This document shows, in pieces, positions 1 to 5,800 of a stretch of DNA of 12,234 nt (within the stretch, counting starts at the first letter, position 1; each line of letters begins with the position of its first letter). The DNA is from Phyllobacteriaceae bacterium (GTDB taxonomy: Bacteria; Pseudomonadota; Alphaproteobacteria; Rhizobiales; Devosiaceae). Below the pieces are notes generated by a model. That model searched no databases. It had not been told where the DNA came from and worked only from the letters and a program-made list of their open reading frames with translations. The DNA is taken from NCBI GenBank assembly GCA_012799265.1, contig JAAZLP010000125.1:1-12234 (forward strand). Reading direction: 5' to 3'. The position numbers and the translations under genes were made by a program.

Positions 1-262
1 CGGGCGGCGCGGCCACTGAACAGGGCGAGTAGGAAAGGTCCACAGCCGGCTTTGCTGGCGGAGCCGCTACCGAGCATGGCGAGTAGGCGAGATCAGGCGC
101 CGGCTTCGGCGGTGGCGCCGCGACCGAGCATGGCGAATAGCTAAGGTCGACCTCGGGCTTCTTCGCCGGCGGTGCCGCGACGGAGCAGGGGGAGTAGGAG
201 AGATCGATCTCAGGCTTTTTCGCGTCCGGTGCCGCTACCGAACAGGGCGAATAGGAGAGATC
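1..262 (-). repeat. In-frame tandem repeat, 57/54-nt units, five copies visible
   Basis: Read on the minus strand, units occupy 262-206, 205-149, 148-95, 94-41 and 40-1 (the last partial). The first two are 57 nt and the next two 54 nt; they differ by loss of one codon in the Pro/Lys spacer. Synonymous differences among units (TAT/TAC for Tyr, TGT/TGC for Cys, TCC/TCG/AGC for Ser) with a conserved peptide core suggest the array is old enough to have diverged and is held at the protein level. Confidence 0.9.
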
Positions 263-385
263 GACAGCCGGCTTTGCGGCAGCGGCGACAGGCGCCGGAG
301 CGGTGGCCGCAATGTGGTCTGCGGCGATGGCGGCGGTGCCGGCCACAAGTGCTGCACCGAACAGAATGGTTTTGCGAGCGCTCAT
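1..385 (-). CDS. Exported cysteine-repeat protein, unknown family (3' end outside window)
   Basis: The minus strand is open from ATG 385 to the window edge (128 codons, no stop), so the C-terminus is missing. Residues 1-22 look like a Sec signal peptide: basic MSARKT, a hydrophobic Ala/Leu/Val core, then AIA before ADH. After an Ala/Pro-rich linker come five near-identical units starting at residues 42, 61, 80, 98 and 116. Each begins DL(S/A)YSPCSVAAP and ends in a Pro/Lys spacer such as PAKKPEV. There is exactly one Cys per unit and none elsewhere. The start is supported by a GAGG at 391-394 that overlaps the stop of the upstream YeeE/YedE gene; the two genes are 7 nt apart, so they are probably translationally coupled. 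I do not recognise the family. Its place in a sulfur-redox locus suggests a periplasmic thiol-bearing or sulfur-carrying protein, but that is inference only. Confidence 0.8.
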   Translation of the reverse strand, partial: MSARKTILFGAALVAGTAAIAADHIAATAPAPVAAAAKPAVDLSYSPCSVAAPDAKKPEIDLSYSPCSVAAPPAKKPEVDLSYSPCSVAAPPPKPAPDLAYSPCSVAAPPAKPAVDLSYSPCSVAAPP

Positions 386-390
386 CTTTG

Positions 391-394
391 CCTC
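391..394 (-). promoter_or_regulatory. Shine-Dalgarno of the cysteine-repeat gene inside the yeeE stop region
   Basis: GAGG on the minus strand lies 5 nt upstream of ATG 385 and shares bases with the TGA stop (395-393) of the transporter gene. This arrangement suggests translational coupling of the two genes and fixes the start of the repeat protein. Confidence 0.6.
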
Positions 395-1577
395 ACTTGC
401 CGAAGAATAGGGGACGCAGCTTGATGCCGACAAAGCTGCCGACGAAGGCGCAGGCCATCCAGACCCAGCCATGAACGCTGCCCGAAGCAATGCCGGAGAA
501 CAGCGCCCCGATATTGCAGCCAAAGGAAAGCCGCGCGCCGTAGCCCATCAGCAAGCCGCCGACGATCGCCGCAATCAGCGAGCCGATACGCAGATCAACC
601 TTGGGCGCAAATTTCCCGGCAATCCCCGCCGCTAGCGCTGCACCCAGAATGACGCCGAAATCCATCACCGAAACCGTATCGGCGATCACCGAATTGCTCA
701 GCGACGCCGCCTGACCCGGCCAGATCCAGAACTCCCATTCGGCCACGGGAATACCGACCGCCGAAGCGATCTTGGCGCCCCAGAGGCCGAACCCTGCCGT
801 GATCGACCACGGGTGGCCCGCAATGATCAGCGTCAGGATATTGAGAACAGCCAGCATCAGCCCCGCAAACAGCAGCGGCCACGGACCGGTCAGCAATTTG
901 CCCTTGGCCGGGACCACGCCCTCGAGCTTTTCGACCGCACCGTGCTTGCGCTTTTCGATCAGCGTCACGACCACGCTGATCGCGGCCAGACCGACGAGCG
1001 TGATCATCAGGCCCACAGGAACGCCGAACGTCTTGCCGAGGCTGATAGGCTCGAACGAGGGCAGGCTCAGCCAATAGGGCAGGTTGGCCGTGCCAGCGAG
1101 CGCGCCGATGATGAAGAAGACCAGCGTCACCAGCATGCGGAGGCTCCCGCCGCCGACATTAAAGAGCGTGCCGGAACCACATCCCCCGCCCAACTGCATG
1201 CCAAGCCCGAAGATCGTCGCGCCGAAAATGACCGAAACACCAATCGGCGCCACCGCGCCAACCAGCGATTGCTCGCCCACCTGGCCCATGGCCAGCAGCG
1301 GGAAAAACCCGATCGCCGCCACGCCCACCATCAGCATCTGCGCGCGGATCGCGCGGCTGCGGCCTTCCTCCACAAAGCGACGCCATCCACCAGTGAAGCC
1401 GAACGAGGCGTGATAGAGGCTCATGCCCATCAGTCCGCCGATGAGGAACAGCAGCGCCATCCTCAGGCTTATGATGTCCACCAGCGTCAGCGCACCAAGG
1501 AAAAGCGCGCCGCCAGCCAGCCAGATAATGCCTTGATTGGTCTGCGGGGCAGGGGTCGAAACGGTAGCCGTAGTCAT
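393..1577 (-). CDS. YeeE/YedE family (SoxT-like) sulfur-compound membrane transporter
   Basis: A 394-residue polytopic inner-membrane protein with two Sulf_transp (YeeE/YedE, DUF395) halves. Characterised members import thiosulfate or another small sulfur species using membrane-embedded cysteines. The two signature loops are visible: GGGCGSGTLFN around Cys133 and SFGCNIGALFSGI around Cys354, each followed by a Gly-rich re-entrant segment. A third Cys (376) lies in the last helix. The N-terminal site where some thiosulfate transporters carry another cysteine reads YHASFGFTGGW (residues 55-65), with none. About ten hydrophobic segments are apparent, with a charged loop at residues 208-230 between the halves. 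I chose ATG 1577 (MTTATV); an in-frame TTG at 1628 would add 17 charged residues that look like leader. No strong Shine-Dalgarno is seen. Divergent from the thioredoxin-ccdA-rhodanese genes and followed by the cysteine-repeat gene. The exact substrate is not proven. Confidence 0.88.
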   Translation of the reverse strand: MTTATVSTPAPQTNQGIIWLAGGALFLGALTLVDIISLRMALLFLIGGLMGMSLYHASFGFTGGWRRFVEEGRSRAIRAQMLMVGVAAIGFFPLLAMGQVGEQSLVGAVAPIGVSVIFGATIFGLGMQLGGGCGSGTLFNVGGGSLRMLVTLVFFIIGALAGTANLPYWLSLPSFEPISLGKTFGVPVGLMITLVGLAAISVVVTLIEKRKHGAVEKLEGVVPAKGKLLTGPWPLLFAGLMLAVLNILTLIIAGHPWSITAGFGLWGAKIASAVGIPVAEWEFWIWPGQAASLSNSVIADTVSVMDFGVILGAALAAGIAGKFAPKVDLRIGSLIAAIVGGLLMGYGARLSFGCNIGALFSGIASGSVHGWVWMACAFVGSFVGIKLRPLFFGK

Positions 1578-1772
1578 GAAATCGGTGTGTCGCGCAAAAA
1601 GATTCTTCTCTCTCCCTCTATAGCGCAAACCCGGAATTCCGGCGTTCCAAAAAATCTCTATCGGTTAGATAGTCTTTTCCTAGATCGTTGAATCAAAAGG
1701 ATAAGCGAGTCTCGAAAGCGTGAAACGAATTTGCCAACCTATGGCCGTTGCAGTTTCAAGGCGTGTTTTCAG
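1578..1772. promoter_or_regulatory. Divergent control region between transporter and thioredoxin genes
   Basis: This 195-nt gap must carry promoters for both directions. It contains a perfect 12-bp palindrome CCGGAATTCCGG (1631-1642) and an interrupted palindrome CTATC-N5-GATAG (1658-1672). On the minus strand a TATAGA box (plus-strand 1617-1622) lies downstream of the 12-bp palindrome and could be a -10 element, but no well-spaced -35 is evident. Possible operators for a sulfur- or redox-responsive regulator; no regulator gene is in the window. Confidence 0.45.
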
Positions 1773-2177
1773 ATGATCAGCAGACGCTCATTTTTGGCCG
1801 GTTCGACCCTTGCTCTTTCGGCGCTGTCGCTGCCCGCTATGGCGGAGACGCGCAAGGAAGCCGACGCGGTCAATTTCGAGTCGATCGACCAGATCAAGGC
1901 CATCGCCGAGCGCGAACCGGCGATCCTCTATTTCCACGCCGAATGGTGTCCCACCTGTCGTGCGACCATGGTCTCCTTCCGGGGTCGCTGGCCGGAAATC
2001 CAGCCCGGCATCACCCTGGTCATCGCCGATTACGACACCGAAGAAGAACTCAAGGCCAAATACGGCGTCACCTACCAGAACACCTATGTTCAGGTCGGTC
2101 GCGACGGCGAGAAGGTCCAGATCTGGAACGGTGGCGGCATCGACGCCCTCAATACCAAGCCGCTCTTCGACTACTGA
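1773..2177 (+). CDS. Tat-exported thioredoxin-like protein (SoxW/SoxS-type)
   Basis: A 134-residue protein. The N-terminus MISRRSFLAG has a twin-arginine motif (Arg4-Arg5 with Phe7-Leu8), a hydrophobic core and cleavage likely after PAMA (residue 24), predicting export. The mature part is a short thioredoxin fold with the redox pair Cys59-Pro-Thr-Cys62 in FHAEWCPTC. The cis-proline of classical thioredoxins is absent: the equivalent stretch reads YGVTYQNTYVQV (residues 97-108). The start ATG 1773 was chosen because an upstream in-frame ATG at 1731 would put 14 residues before the Tat motif. An AAGG (1758-1761) is the only weak ribosome binding site. The stop overlaps the ccdA start (TGATG). 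With CcdA next door it is probably kept reduced by membrane electron transfer and reduces periplasmic sulfur-bound or disulfide substrates; the partner is inferred. Confidence 0.87.
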   Translation: MISRRSFLAGSTLALSALSLPAMAETRKEADAVNFESIDQIKAIAEREPAILYFHAEWCPTCRATMVSFRGRWPEIQPGITLVIADYDTEEELKAKYGVTYQNTYVQVGRDGEKVQIWNGGGIDALNTKPLFDY

Positions 2178-2899
2178 TGGACCCTTCAATCGCTATCGCA
2201 TTTGCAGCGGGACTGGTGACAGTCGCCTCGCCATGCGTCTTGCCCTTATTGCCGGTCATTCTGGCCTCTTCGGCCCAGTCTGGTCGCCTGCGCCCCTGGG
2301 GCGTGCAGACAGGCTTCGTGGTCACCTTCTCGCTGGTGACCCTGGCGCTGGCCAGCATCGTCAACGCGCTCGGCATCCATCCCGATGTCGTGCGCACCCT
2401 CAGCGCCGTCATCCTGGTGCTGTGCGGCGTCGTGCTTATCGTGCCGGCTTTGTCGGTGCTGTTTGAGCGCTCGACTGGCTCCATCGCCAGTGCCTCGGCC
2501 CGCCTGCCTTCTGGTGAGGGCTTTGGTGGCGGTTTGGCCATCGGGGCGGGGCTCGGCCTTGCCTGGACCCCCTGCGTGGGCCCGGTCATGGCCTCGGTCC
2601 TGACCCTGGCAATGAACCAGGAAGTCACGCTCAACGCGGCGCTGGTGACCTTCGCCTTCTCGCTGGGCACGGCCATTCCCATGGTCGCCGTCATCTTCGG
2701 TGGCCGCGCTGTGCTCCAGCGCTTTTCTTTCCTCCAGGCCAATGGAGACCGCATCAAGAAGGTCTTCGGCGTCCTGCTCATCCTTGTGGGCGTGGCCATC
2801 TTCACCGGCTTCGACCGCACCATCCAGATCTGGCTCTACGAGCTCTTCCCCCATTGGGAAGAGACCCTGACGGGCTGGGAATATTCCTTCGTCAACTAA
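2177..2899 (+). CDS. ccdA: CcdA/DsbD-type transmembrane thiol-electron transporter (SoxV-like)
   Basis: A 240-residue integral membrane protein of the CcdA family, which moves electrons from cytoplasmic thioredoxin to thiol proteins outside the inner membrane. Six hydrophobic segments are apparent. The family cysteines are in place: Cys20 in ASPCVLPLLP (helix 1) and Cys133 in WTPCVGPV (helix 4). An extra Cys83 sits in the third segment. The length is typical of the short CcdA form. ATG 2177 overlaps the preceding thioredoxin stop by one base, indicating translational coupling and a dedicated partnership, as with soxV-soxW. No cytochrome c maturation gene is nearby, so a role in sulfur-related thiol reduction is more likely than heme delivery; that is inference from context. 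Confidence 0.9.
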   Translation: MDPSIAIAFAAGLVTVASPCVLPLLPVILASSAQSGRLRPWGVQTGFVVTFSLVTLALASIVNALGIHPDVVRTLSAVILVLCGVVLIVPALSVLFERSTGSIASASARLPSGEGFGGGLAIGAGLGLAWTPCVGPVMASVLTLAMNQEVTLNAALVTFAFSLGTAIPMVAVIFGGRAVLQRFSFLQANGDRIKKVFGVLLILVGVAIFTGFDRTIQIWLYELFPHWEETLTGWEYSFVN

Positions 2900-2935
2900 T
2901 TCGCCTCCCTTGGCGTCAACACCGGAGACTTTATC

Positions 2936-3838
2936 ATGAAGCTCAAGACCCTCGCCGTTCTGGCGGCCCTCGCCACCGGCCTTTCCTTCTCCACCTCTGC
3001 CTATGCCCTCCCCGCTGCCCTGCAGCAGGCTGACGGCAAGCTCGGTGCCTATGTCGAACTGGACCAGGTCCAGGGCCTCGACAATGTCGTCTTCGTCGAC
3101 ATCCGCACCGCCGACCGCTATGCCGAAGGTCACATCCCGGGCGCCATCAACATTCCGCGCGAATTCATCGAGACCCCCGACGTCGACGGCGTGATCGGTG
3201 AAACCAAGTCCTATGAAGAGCTGGAGCCGATCCTGGCTTCCTATGGTCTCTCCTATGACCAGACCATCGTTGTTTATGGCGAAAGCGAAGACAGCCCGCT
3301 GGTCCCGACTTCCGGCCGCTATCCGGGCAAGATCTATGTCTCGCTCGACCAGGCCGGTTTCCCGAACGTCCACATTCTCTCGGGCGGCGTGAACGCGTTT
3401 GAAGGCGAACTCTCCAAGGAAGCCACCGTTCTGCCGGCTTCGGACCTGAAGCTGACCAACACCAAGCCCTATATCGTGCAGAAGGACTACGTCCTGGCTT
3501 CGATCGGCAAGGAAAACTCCTGGATCCTCGACGCCCGCGGCACCGCTGGCTTCGACAAGGGCCACATCGCCGGCTCGATCAACGTGCCGATTGGCCTCTT
3601 CTCCAATGCCAATGAACTGCATGACGATATCGACGGCCTGCTCGCCAAACTCGAAGAGCTGGGCATCGATAAGGAAGACGAGATCATCACCACCTGCGGC
3701 TGGGGCTGGGCAGCTTCCGACCTGCTCGCCATCCTGCGCGACCTCGGCTACACCAACCTCAAGCTCTATGACGGCGCTTGGACCGACTGGGTCCAGGACC
3801 CGAACCTGCCCAAGGCTGGTACTGACTTCCCGGCCTGA
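2936..3838 (+). CDS. Secreted two-domain rhodanese sulfurtransferase
   Basis: A 300-residue protein with a clear Sec signal peptide (MKLKT, hydrophobic core, AYA cleavage after residue 24), so it acts in the periplasm. Domain 1 (about 40-160) has the rhodanese signatures VVFVDIRTADRYAEGHIPGA, but its active-site loop reads VVYGESEDS with no cysteine and should be inactive. Domain 2 (about 180-295) has SWILDARGTAGFDKGHIAGS and the catalytic Cys254 in TTCGWGWAAS. Cys254 is the only cysteine in the protein. The architecture matches thiosulfate sulfurtransferases, which move a sulfane sulfur from a donor to a thiophilic acceptor. The loop with two Trp is unlike the common CRxGxR or CGSGVTA forms. 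GGAG (2924-2927) lies 8 nt before the ATG. It follows ccdA by 36 nt and is probably the last gene of the trx-ccdA-rhodanese operon, ending at the terminator downstream. Confidence 0.92.
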   Translation: MKLKTLAVLAALATGLSFSTSAYALPAALQQADGKLGAYVELDQVQGLDNVVFVDIRTADRYAEGHIPGAINIPREFIETPDVDGVIGETKSYEELEPILASYGLSYDQTIVVYGESEDSPLVPTSGRYPGKIYVSLDQAGFPNVHILSGGVNAFEGELSKEATVLPASDLKLTNTKPYIVQKDYVLASIGKENSWILDARGTAGFDKGHIAGSINVPIGLFSNANELHDDIDGLLAKLEELGIDKEDEIITTCGWGWAASDLLAILRDLGYTNLKLYDGAWTDWVQDPNLPKAGTDFPA

Positions 3839-3861
3839 TCGCCGATAGTCTGATCGATTTG

Positions 3862-3889
3862 ATGACCCGCCCTCGTGGCGGGTCATTTT
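3862..3889 (+). terminator. Rho-independent terminator after the rhodanese gene
   Basis: Perfect 10-bp stem ATGACCCGCC / GGCGGGTCAT (3862-3871 and 3877-3886) with a 5-nt loop, running directly into TTTT. It lies 24 nt past the rhodanese stop and closes the sulfur-redox operon. Confidence 0.85.
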
Positions 3890-3944
3890 CGTTTGCTGCT
3901 CATCGCCCCGGGCGGTAGTCCTCAACCTGCCAGAGGAACATGAC

Positions 3945-4520
3945 ATGACCGAAGCCATTGAACGCGCCGCAGAGGAAATCCGCTTCTGCGAGACCATCCT
4001 CGCCAAGAGCCAGACCAATGTTCTGCTCGAGACGCTGCGCGACGCCCCTGATGTGACCGCCTGGTCGCATTATCCCGTCGGCGACGTCTACGACTACGAT
4101 ACCGGCGCCCAGTGGTACTATCACTGCCATGATCCGTCCTCCGATGCCGAGGAACACGGCCACTTCCATTGCTTCATCCGCCCCCATGGCGCCGAAGGCC
4201 CCGCGCATCATCTCGCAGCGATTGGTGTCGATCCCTATGGGCGGCTGCATCGCATCTTCACCGTCAACCACTGGGTCGTGGGTGACGACTGGCTCAGCGC
4301 CGAAGAGACCATCCCGCTGTTGCATAAATTCGATGTCCAGCTGGCGCGCCCGTCCTATCTCGTCAATCGCTGGCTCACCGCCATTTTCGTCCGCTACGAA
4401 GCCGAGATTGCCGCGCTGATCAGGCAGCGGGACGCTGTCATCGCCGCCCATGCAGCTGGCGATATGGATGGCAATCGGCAGGACCGCACGCTGGAAGTCA
4501 CGGCCGAGTTGCGCCTGTAG
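3945..4520 (+). CDS. Histidine-rich cytoplasmic protein of unknown function
   Basis: A 191-residue soluble protein with no signal peptide or membrane segment. ATG 3945 is well supported by AGAGGA at 3932-3937 with a 7-nt spacer. The N-terminal 35 residues look helical. The core, residues 43-110, begins YPVGDVYDYDTGAQ and is rich in histidine and cysteine: YYHCH (58-62), EHGHFHCF (70-77), a lone His at 81 and a His pair at 88-89. These residues could bind a metal, but no known metalloenzyme motif is recognised. The C-terminal third is amphipathic (AEIAALIRQRDAVIAAH). It sits between two terminators with its own ribosome binding site, so it is likely a single-gene unit, though the promoter must lie in the short 3890-3931 stretch. 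I cannot assign a family with confidence; real-gene status rests on codon pattern, start context and motif density. Confidence 0.72.
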   Translation: MTEAIERAAEEIRFCETILAKSQTNVLLETLRDAPDVTAWSHYPVGDVYDYDTGAQWYYHCHDPSSDAEEHGHFHCFIRPHGAEGPAHHLAAIGVDPYGRLHRIFTVNHWVVGDDWLSAEETIPLLHKFDVQLARPSYLVNRWLTAIFVRYEAEIAALIRQRDAVIAAHAAGDMDGNRQDRTLEVTAELRL

Positions 4521-4635
4521 CACCAGGCCCTGCGACGAAAAATTCACGCCGCTGACGAGAAAATCGACTCGGGGCGCTACACATCGCCCCTCCATGTCCC
4601 TATGTCGCAACCAAACTCTTTGGTTGGATACGCAC

Positions 4636-5616
4636 ATGTTTGCTTCCCGGGGCTTCCGGTTTTTCAGTCTCTTCGCCTGTCTTGTTATGGCGTTCTCGAT
4701 GGTCTCCGTGGACACGGCTGAGGCCCGCAAGGGCGGCAGTTTCGGCAGCCGCGGCGGTCGTACGTTCCAGGCGCCTGCCGCAACCCAGACCGCTCCGACG
4801 CCTGCTGCCCCAATTCAGCGCTCCATGACGCCGAACACGCAGCAGCAGAATGCTGCAGCGCCTGCCGCTCAGGCGGCTCAGCAGCGCGGCGGCTTCATGA
4901 AAGGCTTCGGCGGCTCGCTGCTGCGCGGTCTCGCGCTCGGTGGTCTAATCGGCCTCCTGCTCGGCGGCGGCTTCGGCGGCATCGGTGGCATTTTCGCCAT
5001 GTTGGTCCAGGTTGCCCTTATCGGTGGCGTCATCTGGCTGGCCATGCGCTTCTTCCGCGGTCGCTCAGCCCAGCCGGCCACTGCTGGCGGTCCCAATGTC
5101 GATATGAACGCTGCCCAGCGTCAGGCCAATCCGGCCACCGAAGACCTGCTGCGCAATTTCGGTCGCGGCGGTTCAGGCGGCGCGCCCCGTCGTCCGGCCG
5201 ATCCGAACGAGCTTGGCATCGGTATGGAAGACCTCCAGAAGTTCGAATCCATGCTGACCCGCGTCCAGGCAGCCTTCTCCAACGAGAACTATTCCGCCCT
5301 GCGCGTCCTGACGACGCCTGAGATCATGGGCTATCTCTCCGAGGAACTCGCCACCAACGCGACCAATGGCGTCAAGAACCACGTCACCGACGTGACCCTG
5401 CTCCAGGGCGACCTGTCCGAAAGCTGGCGCGAAGGTGACACCGAATACGCAACCGTCGCGATGCGCTACTCGGCCATCGACTACACCGCCGATCGCACCA
5501 CTGGTGCCGTCGTCGAAGGCGATGCCAACGAGCCCAGCGAGTCCACCGAGATCTGGACCTTCGTTCGCAAGCGCGGTGAAACGGACTGGCTCCTCTCCGC
5601 CATCCAGGAAGCCTAA
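4636..5616 (+). CDS. Membrane-anchored Tim44-like domain protein
   Basis: A 326-residue envelope protein. Residues 1-30 are a signal peptide (hydrophobic FFSLFACLVMAFSMV, then AEA before RKGGSFG). Residues 31-85 are low-complexity Gly/Ser/Gln/Ala/Pro. Residues 96-140 are a Gly-rich membrane segment pair (GLIGLLLGGGFGGIGGIF, then VQVALIGGVIWLAMRFF). A linker rich in Gly/Pro/Asn (141-195) leads to a C-terminal Tim44-like alpha/beta domain (about 198-326) with a helical start (LQKFESMLTRVQAAF) and ending WTFVRKRGETDWLLSAIQ. In mitochondria this fold tethers Hsp70 to the import channel; the function of bacterial relatives is unclear. I chose ATG 4636 (weak GGA at 4626-4628), since it begins exactly at the signal peptide. 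In-frame ATGs at 4450 and 4594 would add sequence overlapping the previous gene or lacking any leader character. A terminator follows. Confidence 0.87.
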   Translation: MFASRGFRFFSLFACLVMAFSMVSVDTAEARKGGSFGSRGGRTFQAPAATQTAPTPAAPIQRSMTPNTQQQNAAAPAAQAAQQRGGFMKGFGGSLLRGLALGGLIGLLLGGGFGGIGGIFAMLVQVALIGGVIWLAMRFFRGRSAQPATAGGPNVDMNAAQRQANPATEDLLRNFGRGGSGGAPRRPADPNELGIGMEDLQKFESMLTRVQAAFSNENYSALRVLTTPEIMGYLSEELATNATNGVKNHVTDVTLLQGDLSESWREGDTEYATVAMRYSAIDYTADRTTGAVVEGDANEPSESTEIWTFVRKRGETDWLLSAIQEA

Positions 5617-5623
5617 ATCAGCA

Positions 5624-5653
5624 AGGGCCCGCACCAAGGTGCGGGCCCTCTTC
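5624..5653 (+). terminator. Hairpin terminator after the Tim44-like gene
   Basis: Near-perfect hairpin: AGGGCCCGCACC (5624-5635) pairs with GGTGCGGGCCCT (5638-5649) over a very tight AA turn, more realistically a 4-nt loop. It starts 8 nt past the stop. The tail CTTCATTTG is only moderately U-rich. It separates the Tim44-like gene from etfB. Confidence 0.75.
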
Positions 5654-5800
5654 ATTTGCGCGAGGCTCCTCATTGCCTTCCCGGCCAGCCTGGGTTCCAC
5701 TTTCCAATATTCCCCCGGCCGCTAGCCCAAAATTCCCCTTCGCTGCCTTGCCCCTCTGGCGGGTTTTTGCCATTGAAGCGGCAACTTCACGGAGCCCAGC

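Noticed and set aside
1..262. CRISPR-like or purely nucleotide tandem repeat
   Set aside because: The unit is 54/57 nt, always a multiple of three, with synonymous changes between copies and no unique spacers; it encodes a repeat protein on the minus strand.
172..474. 100-codon plus-strand frame at the left end
   Set aside because: Arg-rich antisense of the cysteine-repeat gene and the transporter end; no ribosome binding site or domain.
1578..1628. TTG start extending the YeeE/YedE protein by 17 residues
   Set aside because: The added stretch is charged and unlike a transporter N-terminus; ATG 1577 gives a normal start, although no ribosome binding site decides the matter.
2246..4018. 590-codon open frame on the minus strand
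   Set aside because: It lies antisense to ccdA, the rhodanese and the next gene, which have clear motifs; its translation is low-complexity without domains, an effect of GC-rich third positions.
4450..4635. Earlier starts of the Tim44-like gene
   Set aside because: ATG 4450 overlaps the previous gene and adds non-hydrophobic sequence; ATG 4636 begins exactly at the signal peptide.
5764..5784. TTGCC/GGCAA hairpin upstream of etfB as an attenuator
   Set aside because: The stem is only 5 bp with an 8-nt loop; too weak to support a regulatory claim.
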